A stretch of DNA of 64,000 nt from CAVQND01 sp049518415 (GTDB taxonomy: Bacteria > Verrucomicrobiota > Verrucomicrobiia > Limisphaerales > UBA8199), in the NCBI GenBank assembly GCA_049518415.1, contig JBEKRX010000018.1:18369-82368 (forward strand). The letters run 5' to 3'. A program made the position numbers and the translations under genes. The notes under the pieces are model-generated. The model had not been told where the DNA came from. It saw only the letters and a program-made list of their open reading frames with translations, and did not search any database. Positions 48,033 to 58,300 of the stretch are shown piece by piece. How positions within the stretch are numbered: position 1 is the first letter of the stretch; the number at the start of each line of letters is the position of its first letter.

Positions 48033-49598
48033 TTATGGCCCCGGCGGCGCGCTGGCGCGGATGAACCGGGCCAGGTCGGCTTTGGATTTCTTCAAGTCGG
48101 GCAAGTTGAGGTACATCATGTGCCCGGCGGTGTAGGTGTCCAGGGTAAGATTGCTCAAGAGGGCGGGGTCGACGCCGAGGTGATTGAAGGTGTAGCGGGT
48201 AGCCAGCAAGGGCGTCGCCAGGTCGTAATAGCCGCTGGAAACGTGGAGCTTCAGGAACGGATTGCGCGTGAGGGCGCCGGCCAGTGTTTGGGCGACATCG
48301 ACGTAGCTGTTGGTCTGCTCCCAATTCCACGGGCCGACCGAGGCGAGGACTTCGTAGGCCAGGTCGGTCTCGTATTTCAACTCGGCGCGGACATAGTGGT
48401 TGAAGGTCGAGGCGAAGGCGCTGGCCACGGCTTCGTAGCTGGGGTCCTGTTCCGTGCGGCCGGCCAGGCGGTCGCGCACGAAGCCTTTGTAGCGGCTGTC
48501 ATAGCGGCCCACGACGCGATTCTCCTCGGCCAGCAGTTCACTGGCGAACCGGCCCAAGGAGACCCGCAGGTTGGCGCGCTCCACGTAATTGGTCGAAAGC
48601 CCGGTCAGCCGGGCGTACTGCTCCACCACTTGGCGGCGCTGGGCGGCCGGCAGCGCAGTCCCGCGGAACAGGGCGGCGCTGTAATCCCCGGCGGCGAAGC
48701 GCTCGGCCCGGGCAAACACCTCGGGCAGCGTCTGCTGCAAGAGCTCGCCCGCCAGCTTCTTGTGAAACCACGCCGTGGCCGTGTAGGTCGGCAGATAGAG
48801 GATGTACGCCAGGTCGTTGCCCGCGCTGAAGTCAAGGGTTTGAAAGTTCAGCACGGTGGAGACCAGCATGAGGCCATTGACATTCATTCTGAGGCGCTGG
48901 CTCAACTCGCCGGACAGGGCCGCCGCACGGGTGGTCCCGTAGCTCTCCCCGATAATAAACTTGGGCGAGCCCCAGCGTTGGTGGCGCGTGACATAAAGGC
49001 GGATGAACTCGGCCACGGAGGCGGCGTCTTCGTGCAGGCCGTGGAACTTCCTGGCCTCCTTGGGCGGGATGGCGCGGCTATAGCCGGTGCTCACAGGATC
49101 GATAAAGACCAAATCGGTTTCATCCAGGAGCGAATAGTCATTGTCCTCCAGCTTGTAGGGCGGCGGCAGGGCGCTGCCGTCTTCGGCCAGGTGCACCCGC
49201 CGGGGGCCGAGCAGGCCCAGGTGCAGCCACACCGAGGAGGAGCCGGGGCCGCCGTTGAAGGAAAAGGTGATGGGCCGCCGCGAGAGGTCTTCCCCGCCCT
49301 CGCGGGTGTAGGCGATGTAAAAGATCGAAGCGGTAGGCTTCTCCTCCTCGTCGCGCAAGAGGATCGTCCCGGCGCTCGCAGTATAGTTGAGCCGCTGCCC
49401 CCCGATGGTGGCGGTATGCTGGGACTGAACCAGCTTCTCTTCCGGCTCCTTGGTCTTCTCCTTGGCGGGTTCCTTGCCGGCCTCTTTGGCGGCGGCGGCC
49501 GAGGGCGGCGGCGCGTTGGAAGGGGCCTCGGCCGCCCGGGGCGTGGCCGCCAGTGCCGCGCCGGCCAGCCACGCGCTCAGCAGGGTGCGCTTAAACAT
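48033..49598 (-). CDS. Serine carboxypeptidase, peptidase family S10
   Basis: 521 residues from ATG at 49598, giving a signal peptide (MFKRTLLSAWLAGAALAATP). A Lys/Glu/Ala/Pro-rich linker (21-60) precedes the catalytic domain. Characteristic motifs are FNGGPGSSSVWLHLGLLGPRR (oxyanion region), the nucleophile IIGESYGTTRAAALSGEL (Ser219), the Asp in SSGYYDLATPLLATRY and the His in YTAGHMMYLN. The triad is complete. It probably removes C-terminal residues from peptides in the periplasm. Convergent or coupled partners are absent. Confidence 0.92.
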   Translation of the reverse strand: MFKRTLLSAWLAGAALAATPRAAEAPSNAPPPSAAAAKEAGKEPAKEKTKEPEEKLVQSQHTATIGGQRLNYTASAGTILLRDEEEKPTASIFYIAYTREGGEDLSRRPITFSFNGGPGSSSVWLHLGLLGPRRVHLAEDGSALPPPYKLEDNDYSLLDETDLVFIDPVSTGYSRAIPPKEARKFHGLHEDAASVAEFIRLYVTRHQRWGSPKFIIGESYGTTRAAALSGELSQRLRMNVNGLMLVSTVLNFQTLDFSAGNDLAYILYLPTYTATAWFHKKLAGELLQQTLPEVFARAERFAAGDYSAALFRGTALPAAQRRQVVEQYARLTGLSTNYVERANLRVSLGRFASELLAEENRVVGRYDSRYKGFVRDRLAGRTEQDPSYEAVASAFASTFNHYVRAELKYETDLAYEVLASVGPWNWEQTNSYVDVAQTLAGALTRNPFLKLHVSSGYYDLATPLLATRYTFNHLGVDPALLSNLTLDTYTAGHMMYLNLPDLKKSKADLARFIRASAPPGP

Positions 49599-49656
49599 GC
49601 CCCGAAACCTGCCGCTCGCTCCTGGAAAAAGCAACCCGAAAAACCCGCCCGGCCGC

Positions 49657-51168
49657 CTACTGGAGCGGCAGTTTGACGCTGAACGAACTGCCGGCGCCAG
49701 GTTGGCTGGCGACTTCGATGGTCCCGCTGTGGGCCTCGACGACGGCTTTGGAGATGGCCAGGCCCAGACCGGTTTGGCCCTGGACGCCGGAGCGGGACTT
49801 ATCCACGCGATAGAACCGCTCGAAGATGTGGGGGAGGTCCTGGGCGGGGATACCCTCGCCGGTATCGGCCACGGTCAGCACCGCGGCGCCGTTTTCGGCG
49901 CGGGTGGAAACGCGGACTTCGCCGCCGGGGCGGTTGAAGTGGATGGCGTTGCTGAGGAGATTGGTGGCGACCTGGCTGATGCGCTCAGCGTCGCCCAGGC
50001 ATTGCACGGCCGGCAGATCACAATGGATTTCGACGCCGCGTTCGGCCGCCAGCGGGCGCACCAGTTCGACGCATTCGCGCGTGACGCGGGCGAGGTCGAA
50101 GGGTTCGCGGCGGATCGGCTCCTGGCCGGCATCCAGGCGCGCCAGTTCGAGCAAGGAGCGAGTGAGTTTGCGCATCCGCTGAGCGGCGCGCTGGCAGGCC
50201 TCGAGCGCGGCGCGGTATTCGGCGGGGCTGCGCTCGCGGGAGAGGGCGGTCTGGGTTTGGGAGAGCACCACCGAGACCGGGGTGCGCAGTTCGTGGGAGG
50301 CGTCGGAGGTGAACCGGGCCTGGTGGGCGAAGGCGGCCTCCAGGCGGCCAAAGGTCGAGTTGAGCACACCCGCCAGGCGCCCCAACTCGCTGTCGGTGTC
50401 CGCCGCGTTGATGCGTTGCGAAAGGTCGCCGGCGGCGATCTTCAACGCCGTGGCGCTGATGTCCTCGATCGGGCGGATGGCGCGCGTGGCCAGCCACCAT
50501 CCCCCCGCCAGCCCAAGGAGCAGCACCCCGGCCCCGGCCACCACCAGCCGGAACGCCAGGCGCCGCATGGCCGCCAGGTCCCGAGTGATCGAGCGCCCGA
50601 CCAGGAGCGTTTCGCCACCCGGCAGATTGCGAAAGGCCTCCCGGCGCTCGCCGCGCGTGCGCGTGCGCGCGGGCGGGAACGGCGGCGGACCGGGCCGGGG
50701 GCGCATGGGTCCCCCGACCGCGTCGTTTCCGGGAGGCGCCTGCGGCTCGGCGGGCGCAATGCGCTCGGGCAGGGGCACGTCCTTCGGCGCGCCGGCCGAC
50801 TGCGCCAGCACCGTGCCGTCTTCCTGCCACAGCACGTAGTAAAAGGCATTGGTTTGGCCGGCATCCAGCGAGCCGGCCTTTTCGATCGCCTCGCGCATCC
50901 TCAGCCGGAATTCGGCCGGCTCAAAGCGGCGGCGCCCCTCGCCGGGCCGGTCGCCCGGCGGCTGGTCCGGCCCCCGCTCGGGCGGCCGCCCAGGCGGCCC
51001 CGGGCCAAACAGGGAGAGCATGAGGCGCCGCCCAAGTTCCTGGTCGATGCCCCGCAACTGGTTGTCGCGCGCGACCTGGTAGGCCGTGAGGCCAAAGCCC
51101 GCCAGCACCAGCACGAGAATCAACCCGTGCCAGGCCTGCAGCCGCCAGCGGATGGAATTGAAGATCAT
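49657..51168 (-). CDS. Sensor histidine kinase (HAMP, HisKA, HATPase)
   Basis: 503 residues. First membrane helix 14-30, a periplasmic loop to about 205 with a Pro/Arg-rich part, second helix 207-225, HAMP (229-281), HisKA with FTSDASHELRTPVSV (His292), N box NLLSNAIHFN (403-412), G1 DTGEGIP (435-441) and G2 GQTGLGLAISK (464-474). This is an OmpR-type partner kinase. Its start overlaps the response-regulator stop by 4 bases (ATGA), so the pair is coupled. The signal is unknown. Confidence 0.95.
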   Translation of the reverse strand: MIFNSIRWRLQAWHGLILVLVLAGFGLTAYQVARDNQLRGIDQELGRRLMLSLFGPGPPGRPPERGPDQPPGDRPGEGRRRFEPAEFRLRMREAIEKAGSLDAGQTNAFYYVLWQEDGTVLAQSAGAPKDVPLPERIAPAEPQAPPGNDAVGGPMRPRPGPPPFPPARTRTRGERREAFRNLPGGETLLVGRSITRDLAAMRRLAFRLVVAGAGVLLLGLAGGWWLATRAIRPIEDISATALKIAAGDLSQRINAADTDSELGRLAGVLNSTFGRLEAAFAHQARFTSDASHELRTPVSVVLSQTQTALSRERSPAEYRAALEACQRAAQRMRKLTRSLLELARLDAGQEPIRREPFDLARVTRECVELVRPLAAERGVEIHCDLPAVQCLGDAERISQVATNLLSNAIHFNRPGGEVRVSTRAENGAAVLTVADTGEGIPAQDLPHIFERFYRVDKSRSGVQGQTGLGLAISKAVVEAHSGTIEVASQPGAGSSFSVKLPLQ

Positions 51169-51824
51169 GGCGGGGCGGCGATGCAGTAGCCGTGGCCGCG
51201 CCGCGTCAGGATGAAGTCGTGCCCGAGCTTCTTGCGGATGTTCGACACATGCACGTCAAGCAGGTTGGAAAGCGTGTCGTCGTTCTCGTCAAACAGGTGA
51301 TCGTAGAGCATGGTCCGGGTGACCACTTTCCCACGGTGCAGCGCCAGGTACTGGACCAGGGCATACTCCCGGGCCGTGAGTGCCACCGGCTCCCCCTGCC
51401 GCGAGACCGTGCGCGCGGCGGTGTCGATCACCACGTCGCCAAGCTCGAGCCGGGGCTCCGCCTCGCTGGCGCAACGCCGAATGAGCGCGCGCAGCCGCGC
51501 GAGCAGTTCCGACAGATCGAAGGGCTTGACCAGATAATCATCCGCCCCGGTATCCAGGCCCCGCACGCGGTCCCGCACCGCGTCCCGCGCCGTCAGCATC
51601 AGCACCGGCGTCTTCCGGGTCTGGCGCAACCGCCGCAGCAGTTCCCAGCCGTCTATCCGGGGCAACATGATGTCCAGCACGACTGCGTCGTATTCGTAGT
51701 TTTCCGCCTTGTAGAGGCCCTCCTCGCCCTCGGCCGCGCCGTCCACGGCGTAACCATCCTCCCGCAAGGCCTTGCTCAGGCTGTCCAGCAGGTCCGGTTC
51801 ATCCTCAACCACCAGCACTCTCAT
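51165..51824 (-). CDS. Two-component response regulator, OmpR/PhoB family
   Basis: 219 residues from ATG at 51824; the open frame continues upstream to 52160 but without homology. Receiver domain: Glu7, Asp8, phospho-acceptor Asp51 in VVLDIMLPRIDGW, Thr78 and Lys100 (DDYLVKPFD). The winged-helix DNA-binding domain has VSRQGEPVALTAREYALVQYLALHRGKVVTR and VSNIRKKLG, ending RRGHGYCI. It controls transcription together with the kinase encoded right after it. Confidence 0.95.
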   Translation of the reverse strand: MRVLVVEDEPDLLDSLSKALREDGYAVDGAAEGEEGLYKAENYEYDAVVLDIMLPRIDGWELLRRLRQTRKTPVLMLTARDAVRDRVRGLDTGADDYLVKPFDLSELLARLRALIRRCASEAEPRLELGDVVIDTAARTVSRQGEPVALTAREYALVQYLALHRGKVVTRTMLYDHLFDENDDTLSNLLDVHVSNIRKKLGHDFILTRRGHGYCIAAPP

Positions 51825-52168
51825 TGGCTGTCTTCGATTTTTCTCTGCGCCATTGCACCAAAAATAGAAATTGCAGGCAAACCGGAAATCCTGGCCGGCG
51901 CCCATCCCGACGCGTCGGGCGACGCCCCTTGGGCTCCCACTGACCGACTCACTGCGTCTGCCGGGCGGCGGCCACGGAGTGCGCCCGTCAACTCGAGAAG
52001 CGGGCACACTCCGGCCCCGTAGCGCAGGCAACAGGCGCGGGCCAGAGCAAATGCGCCCGAGGCGTGCAGGCCTGGCGGCGCCCGAAGAAACCAACGACTC
52101 GGGACCACCGCTTCCGCCGCATTGACCGACGGCTCTGACCCACGGCGCCCATGCTGCCACGAACCACC

Positions 52169-52184
52169 TTAAGAGAAGATTAAG
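52169..52184. promoter_or_regulatory. Candidate response-regulator binding repeat
   Basis: TTAAGAGAAGATTAAG: two TTAAG half-sites starting 11 bases apart, the one-helical-turn spacing that OmpR/PhoB proteins use. It lies between the regulator gene and the S53 gene. The sequence alone cannot show binding. Confidence 0.3.
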
Positions 52185-52277
52185 AAACTGACCGGGAATT
52201 GACCCTTAGTGCCCGGCGCCACGGCGCTGCGTCTGGCGTCTCAGGCCCGCCAGCTCTGGCCTGTTTTCTGTGGCGCC

Positions 52278-52307
52278 TTGCTTCATCCGAGCTTAATGTG
52301 GCATAAT
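52278..52307 (+). promoter_or_regulatory. Candidate promoter for the S53 peptidase gene
   Basis: TTGCTT (52278-52283), an 18-base spacer and CATAAT (52302-52307, five of six to TATAAT). It would leave about 135 bases of leader before the ATG at 52446. Confidence 0.35.
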
Positions 52308-52445
52308 TCATACTCCGGTTATGAAGAAGAACCGAATTGGCCGCAGTGGCCATCTGTGTGGGCGGATTCGCCCGGTGCCTGGCGGGCCGGGAGACGCCCG
52401 GCAGGCGGTTTCCCAAACTCCAGTTGCAACGCCCGGCACCCCGTT

Positions 52446-55295
52446 ATGAGAGCCAAGACTTCCCTCCCAGCAGCCCAGCGACGGTTCAAAGGATGCCCGC
52501 TGGCCGTGCCAGGCGCCTGCCTCCTCCTCCTGTTGACACCCTCCGCCCGGGCGGACAGACAGGTCTTGCACAACCACGTCCCCGCCGTGGTGGCCCGGCT
52601 CCAGCCGGTCGGCCGGCTCGACCAAGCCAGGCACTTGGACCTGGCGCTCGGGCTGCCGCTGCGCAACCGCCAGGCGCTCACCAATTTGCTGGAGGCCCTT
52701 TATGACCCGGCCAGCCCCCGCTTCCGCCACTACCTGACCCCGGAACAATTCGCGGGCAATTTTGGCCCTTCCGAACAGGATTACGAAGCCCTGGCCGCCT
52801 GGATGCGGACCAACGGCTTGACCGTGACCGCCCGCTATCCTAATCGCCTCCTGCTCGATGTGAACGGAACCGTGGCGGACATCGAAAGAGTTTTCCACCT
52901 CGCGCTCCGAGTGTATCGGCACCCCGAGGAGGACCGCACCTTTTATGCGCCGGATACGGAGCCGGCACTGGACCTGGCGGTGCCCGTGCTGCACCTCAGC
53001 GGCCTGGACAACTACCGCCTGCCGCGCCCGGCCCTCCTTAGACCTGTGGCCGGCCCGCCCCGCCCGAGGCCCAACCTCGGCTCGGGGCCAGACGGCTCTT
53101 ACCTGGGCAGCGACTTCCGGGCGGCCTACCTGCCGGGGGTCTCGCTGACCGGCGCCGGCCAGGCGGTTGGCCTGCTGGAATTCGACGGCTTTTACGCCGG
53201 GGACATCACGGCTTATGAAACCCAGGCCGGCCTGCCGAAGGTGCCTCTGCAAACGGTGCTGCTGGATGGGTTCAGCGGGAAGCCCGGCAGCGGCAATGAC
53301 GAGGTGGCGCTGGACATTGAGATGACGATCTCGATGGCGCCCGGACTCGCCAAGGTCATCGTCTATGAGGGCGGACCGCTGGGTGCCGGCAATGATCTCC
53401 TTAACCGCATGGCCACCGACAACCTCGCCAAACAACTCAGCTCATCCTGGACCTTCCCCACCGATGCCACCACGCCCCAGATCTTCCAGCAGTTGGCCGC
53501 ACAGGGACAGTCCTTCTTCAATGCTTCCGGCGACGACGACGCCTATACCGGGGCGATTGATACCCCGGCCGACAGCCCGTACATCACGATTGTGGGCGGC
53601 ACCACCCTGGCCACCACCGGTCCGGGCGGGGCCTGGGTTACGGAGGCCGCCTGGAATTGGGGTGGCGGCCAGGGCACCGGCGGCGGCATCAGCACCACCT
53701 ACAGCCTGCCCCCCTGGCAGCAGGGCATCAGCATGTCTGCCAACCAGGGCTCGACCAGCCAGCGCAATATCCCCGACGTCGCCATGGTGGCGGATAACGT
53801 CTTCGAGATATCCGACAATGGGCAAACGTCCTCCGGCATCGGGGGCACCAGTTGCGCGACGCCCTTGTGGGCGGGTTTTGCGGCCCTGGTCAACCAACAG
53901 GCCGCGGCCGGCGGCCAGCCGCCCGTTGGCTTCCTCAACCGCGCCCTCTATGCCATCGGCAAGGGGGCCAATTACACCAACTGTTTCCATGACATTACCG
54001 CCGGCAACAATACCAGCCGCTTGAGCCCCAGCAAATTCTTCGCCGTCGCGGGCTACGACCTTTGCACGGGCTGGGGCACGCCCACCGGGAGCAACCTGAT
54101 CAACGCCCTGGTGTCGCCGGTTTACGTGCCCGTCATCGCCGCCGCCGGCTTGAAGCTGCTGGCCGAGAGCTGCTTGCCCACTAACGGCGCGGTTGATCCC
54201 GGCGAAATGGTGACGGTGAGCTTTGCCTTGCAGAATAGCGGGTTAGCCAATACAACGAACCTGGTCGCGACCCTCCTGGCCACCAATGGGGTGCTCGCCC
54301 CCGGTGCGCCGCAAAGCTATGGGGTGCTGGCCGCCGGCGGCCCGGCCGCCAGCCAGCCCTTCACCTTCACCCCCATTGGGGCCTGCGGCTCGACCATTAC
54401 GACCGTCCTGCAACTCCAGGACGGCCCGGCCGATCTCGGAACCGCCAGCTTCACCCTGCCCCTGGGCAAGTTCACGGCCTGGACCACCTTCGCCGAGAGT
54501 TTTGATGGCGTGACGGCCCCCGGGCTGCCCCCGGCTTGGACCACGACCGTCAGCGGCGGCGCCTCCAACTGGGTCACCACCGCCGCCGCCAGCGACTCGC
54601 CGCCCAACTCGGCATTTGGGGCTGAACCACCTTATCCCGGCGTGGGCGAGCTGGTTTCGCCCGCCATGCCCATCCTCTCATCCTCGGCCCAGCTCTCTTT
54701 CAGAAACCAATACAGCTTCGAGACCAGCCCTGACGATGTCACGGTCGGTTATGACGGCGGCGTCCTGGAAGTCCAGATCGGCAGCGGCTTATTCACCGAT
54801 ATCCTGGCTGCCGGCGGCAGTTTTGCCGGCGGGGGTTATACGGGAATCATCGACGTTACGGATACGGACAACCCACTGTCTGGGCGACTTGCCTGGACCG
54901 GCCAGACCAGCGGCTTCATCACCACCACCGTCAACCTCCCGGCCGCCGCCGCGGGCCAGAGCCTCTGCTTGAAATGGCGGCTCGGGACGGACACCGGCAA
55001 CTACTTCGGCGGCGCCGGCTGGTACATTGACAGCGTGTCCATCAGCGACGGCTCCTATGCCTGCTGTGTTGTGCCTTTGGTGCCGCCGGCGCTCCTGAAT
55101 CCCCAGACCGGCGGCGGCAATTTCACCTTCTCCTTCCAAACCACGCCCGGCCAAAGCTACTCTCTCCAGTTCAAGGACAATCTCACCAACGCCGCCTGGA
55201 TCACCGTCCAATCCTTCACCGGCGACGGCTCGCTCCAATCCATCACCAATCCCGCCACCGCCGCGCAGGGCTTTTACCGCCTCCAATCCCCGTAA
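52446..55295 (+). CDS. Secreted peptidase of family S53 (sedolisin/pro-kumamolisin)
   Basis: 949 residues from ATG at 52446 with a signal peptide (LAVPGACLLLLLTPSARA). The activation prodomain has LYDPASPRFRHYLTPEQFAGNFGPS. The catalytic domain follows: Glu286 and Asp290 in NDEVALDIEM, the oxyanion Asp in NASGDDDAYTG, and nucleophile Ser469 in GIGGTSCATPLWAGFAAL. A calcium-site-like HDITAG and YDLCTGWGTPTG follow. Then come about 320 residues of beta domains (AESCLPTNGAVDPGEMVTVSF, a CARDB-like start). Sedolisins act at acidic pH. A later open frame from 52209 was not used as it adds no signal. Confidence 0.92.
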   Translation: MRAKTSLPAAQRRFKGCPLAVPGACLLLLLTPSARADRQVLHNHVPAVVARLQPVGRLDQARHLDLALGLPLRNRQALTNLLEALYDPASPRFRHYLTPEQFAGNFGPSEQDYEALAAWMRTNGLTVTARYPNRLLLDVNGTVADIERVFHLALRVYRHPEEDRTFYAPDTEPALDLAVPVLHLSGLDNYRLPRPALLRPVAGPPRPRPNLGSGPDGSYLGSDFRAAYLPGVSLTGAGQAVGLLEFDGFYAGDITAYETQAGLPKVPLQTVLLDGFSGKPGSGNDEVALDIEMTISMAPGLAKVIVYEGGPLGAGNDLLNRMATDNLAKQLSSSWTFPTDATTPQIFQQLAAQGQSFFNASGDDDAYTGAIDTPADSPYITIVGGTTLATTGPGGAWVTEAAWNWGGGQGTGGGISTTYSLPPWQQGISMSANQGSTSQRNIPDVAMVADNVFEISDNGQTSSGIGGTSCATPLWAGFAALVNQQAAAGGQPPVGFLNRALYAIGKGANYTNCFHDITAGNNTSRLSPSKFFAVAGYDLCTGWGTPTGSNLINALVSPVYVPVIAAAGLKLLAESCLPTNGAVDPGEMVTVSFALQNSGLANTTNLVATLLATNGVLAPGAPQSYGVLAAGGPAASQPFTFTPIGACGSTITTVLQLQDGPADLGTASFTLPLGKFTAWTTFAESFDGVTAPGLPPAWTTTVSGGASNWVTTAAASDSPPNSAFGAEPPYPGVGELVSPAMPILSSSAQLSFRNQYSFETSPDDVTVGYDGGVLEVQIGSGLFTDILAAGGSFAGGGYTGIIDVTDTDNPLSGRLAWTGQTSGFITTTVNLPAAAAGQSLCLKWRLGTDTGNYFGGAGWYIDSVSISDGSYACCVVPLVPPALLNPQTGGGNFTFSFQTTPGQSYSLQFKDNLTNAAWITVQSFTGDGSLQSITNPATAAQGFYRLQSP

Positions 55296-55331
55296 TCGCT
55301 CCCCCGCCCAGACCGCAACCATCGGAACAGT

Positions 55332-58300
55332 TTAGTCCTTGAGGTTCTCGCTGAGTTTGCGCCAGGCGGTGATGGAGCGGGCCAGGTGCTCCCGGGCGTC
55401 ACCCCCAATGCCGTAGCACTGGAGGCCAATGGGGCCCTGGTAGCCAACCTCCTTGAGGGTCTGGAGCAGGCCGGCCAGGTCAAACGAGCCTTTGTCCAGC
55501 GGCTGGATATAATGTTCCCAGCCGGGGCCGGCGTCGAACTCGTCGGCGCCGTTGATCGAGACGGCCCACAACCGCGGCCGGGCCTGCCGCAGGAGCGGTT
55601 TGTAGTTGCGCCCTTTGTCCACGCGCAGCCAGTGGCACAAGTTGAACATCACGCCCACGTTCGGGCGGTCCACCTTGTCCGCCACGCGCACCGAGTCTTC
55701 AATGCGCTCGACCCAGGAACCGACATGGGGATAAAGGAGCAGTTGGGCGCCGGAGTCGCGGGCCAAATCTGACATTTCGCGGAGGATGGCCACGGCGCGC
55801 GGGTCCACTGATGGGTCCGAGGGGGTCATGCCGTTGAGCAGGAGGTCGAACTGGACGTGGCGTCCTTTGACCAGGGCCAGAACGTCCTTGAACCGTGGAT
55901 CGTAGGGCGCTTTGCCGGGGGCGACGTCCACGGTCATGGTGATTTGGAAGAGGCGCAGCCCGGCCTGGTCGAGGGTCTTGAGCCGCTCGGCGACGCCGTC
56001 CAGCCAGACATGGCCGACGCCGTCATAGCCGAGTTCTTTAAGCATGGCGGCCTGTTCCTGGAAGGAGCGTTTTCGGGCGTCATGCCAATCGATGCAAAAG
56101 GGAAAGAAGGCAAAGGGTCGCGGTTGGGCGGCGTTGGTCGGGTTGGGGGAGGCGGGCTGGACGAGCCGCAGGTTCTCGAACCAAACGGGGCCACCCCATT
56201 TGCCGGTCACGATGATGTCCAGGTCGCCGTCGCCGTCGAGGTCCGCCGCAATGATGTTGATGCCGGAGCCGATGCCTTGGTCGTAGGAAATGACATGCTT
56301 GGTCCAGACGGGCAGGGGCTTGCGATTGAGCTTGTAGTAATAGACGCCCAGCGGCCCGTTCTCGTCGGGGTCGCCGCCGTTATGGGCCATGAATCGCTTG
56401 CCGGTGATCAGTTCCGGCAGGCCGCAGCCGTCGAGGTCGGCGAGCACGAGGCTGTGGGCCTGGGTCCAGGAGGCGTCGATCAGGTGTTGTTTGAAGGTGA
56501 TGTCGTTGCCCTGGCGGACCTGCTCGTACCAGAAGATGCCGTAGCCGTGGGCGGAGGAGGTGACGATGTCGTTGAGACCGTCGCCGTTGACATCATAGAC
56601 CAGAATCTGCGGTGTATGGTCGGCCTTGCCATCCAGGCCGCCCAGGGCCAGGGGATGCTCGGTCCACTTGCCGTGGCGCGGGTCGGCGGGGGCCTCGAAC
56701 CAGGCGTCGGGGCGGATGAAATCAGGCCGGCCGTCGCCGTTGAGGTCGCCGACGCCCACACCCCAGTTCATGGTTTTTTCCGAGACGACATGTTTGACGA
56801 AGGCACCCTGGCCCGCCGGTCCTTTGAGGACTTCATACCAGAGCGTCTGCGCCACGGCCGGCACGACTGCTTTGGCCTTGCCGTCACCGATGACATCGTA
56901 CAAATCGGCGGTCTCATAGTTGCCGTTAGTCTCGATGAGGGTCTCCGGCCAGGGTCCATTGGCGAGGCCGGTATTGCGGAACCAGACGGCGTGCTTGTCG
57001 AACCAATCGACGCTGACGAGGTCGGGCTTGCCGGGGCTGTCGATCTCGAGCGGCAGGTTGGCGAAGTCCCAGCGGTAGCCCTTGCCCTGTTCATCGACGC
57101 TGCCCTTGAGGGTGCGGACCTTCACGGGTTTCCAATCCGGCGCCAGATAGAGATACTCTCCGGCGACCACGTCCAGCTTGCCATCGCCGTTGAAGTCGGC
57201 CACGCCACAGGCCTCGCTGCGGAAGTTGCCGAGGCGGTGCAGGGCGAACTTTACGGGACCAACGCCCGCGCCCCTGGGGCCTTGGGCTTGCAGGGCCTGT
57301 TGCAACAGGGCCTTGGCCCGGCCAGCCAGGTCGGGAGTCGCGGCGGTCCGCTCGACTTGATAGAGCGGGTCTATCACCGCGGGCGCATTGGCAGCCGCCG
57401 GCGGACCTTGGAGGAGAGCGCCGGCCACGGCCAAAATGGCAGCGCCGGCTTCCTGGCTGGTGGCCGCGTGGTCCAGCGAGGGCAGAATCAGCGCGAGTGA
57501 CTCGGGGGTGGCGAGGCCGCCTAGACGGCTGAGCCACAACTTCTTTTCCTCGACGCCCCGGACTAGGGGCGCGGCTTGCTGACACAGGGCGAGACGCTGG
57601 GCGGCGGACACCTCCTGGTTGCCGGCGAGGTTGAGGCAGCCGCGCAGACAAAGCAGCTTGTCGGCGGGGTCGGGCAGGGTCTTGGCCAGTTCCAGCAGGT
57701 CTGGCGCCGCCTCGGCGTTCCGCCATTGCGCCAGGGTGTGAATGGCCGTGCGCTTGATTTCGTTGTTCGCAACCGCCCCGCGCACCGCCTGCAAGGCCCT
57801 GGGGCCGCCCACCTCGCCCAGCACGCGCAGCAGCAGACACTTGGCGGCTGGCGGGGCGCCGGTCAACTGCCCGACCAGCCTCTCCGCGCAGGCGTCGGGG
57901 TATTCCGCCCGGGCGCAGACGGCCACGAGCGCCCGTTCGAGAGCGTCGAGGTCGCAAACCCCTTGGGCGCTGGACAACAGGGCCAGCAGGGCCGGCAGGT
58001 CGGCTTCGACCGCCAATTCCCCGGCGGCGTTGAGGGCGGCCACCCGGAGCGCCGAATCCGGGGAGTTGGCGGTTTTCCACAGCCGCGGCAGGGCGGCGCG
58101 CAGGCGGCGGCGGCTGGCCATCTGGATGGCCGCCAGGCGCGGGCCGGCTTCGTTATGGTCGAGCATCGCCAGGACGGCCGCATCCGCCTCGGGCCCGGGT
58201 AGGCTCGCGAGGCTGTCTTGGGCCGCCTGGGCCAGCGCGGCCTCCGCCTGGGCTGACAACTCAACCAGGACGGGGACGAATGCGGGATTGCCGGCCATCT

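Larger units (their letters stand above)
51825..52445. other. 621-base divergent region between response regulator and S53 peptidase genes
   Basis: Holds no supported gene. It contains a direct repeat TTAAG-6-TTAAG (52169-52184), a promoter-like pair at 52278-52307 and short GC-rich palindromes near 51900-51920. Confidence 0.5.

Noticed and set aside
48015..51189. Plus-strand open frames 48015-49676 and 49450-51189
   Set aside because: Opposite strand of the S10 peptidase and histidine kinase, whose catalytic motifs are complete.
52180..52416. Small minus-strand open frame of 78 codons
   Set aside because: Lies over the promoter-like region of the S53 gene, with no homology and no ribosome-binding site.
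55857..57500. 547-codon plus-strand open frame
   Set aside because: Shadow of the FG-GAP part of the 1349-residue gene.
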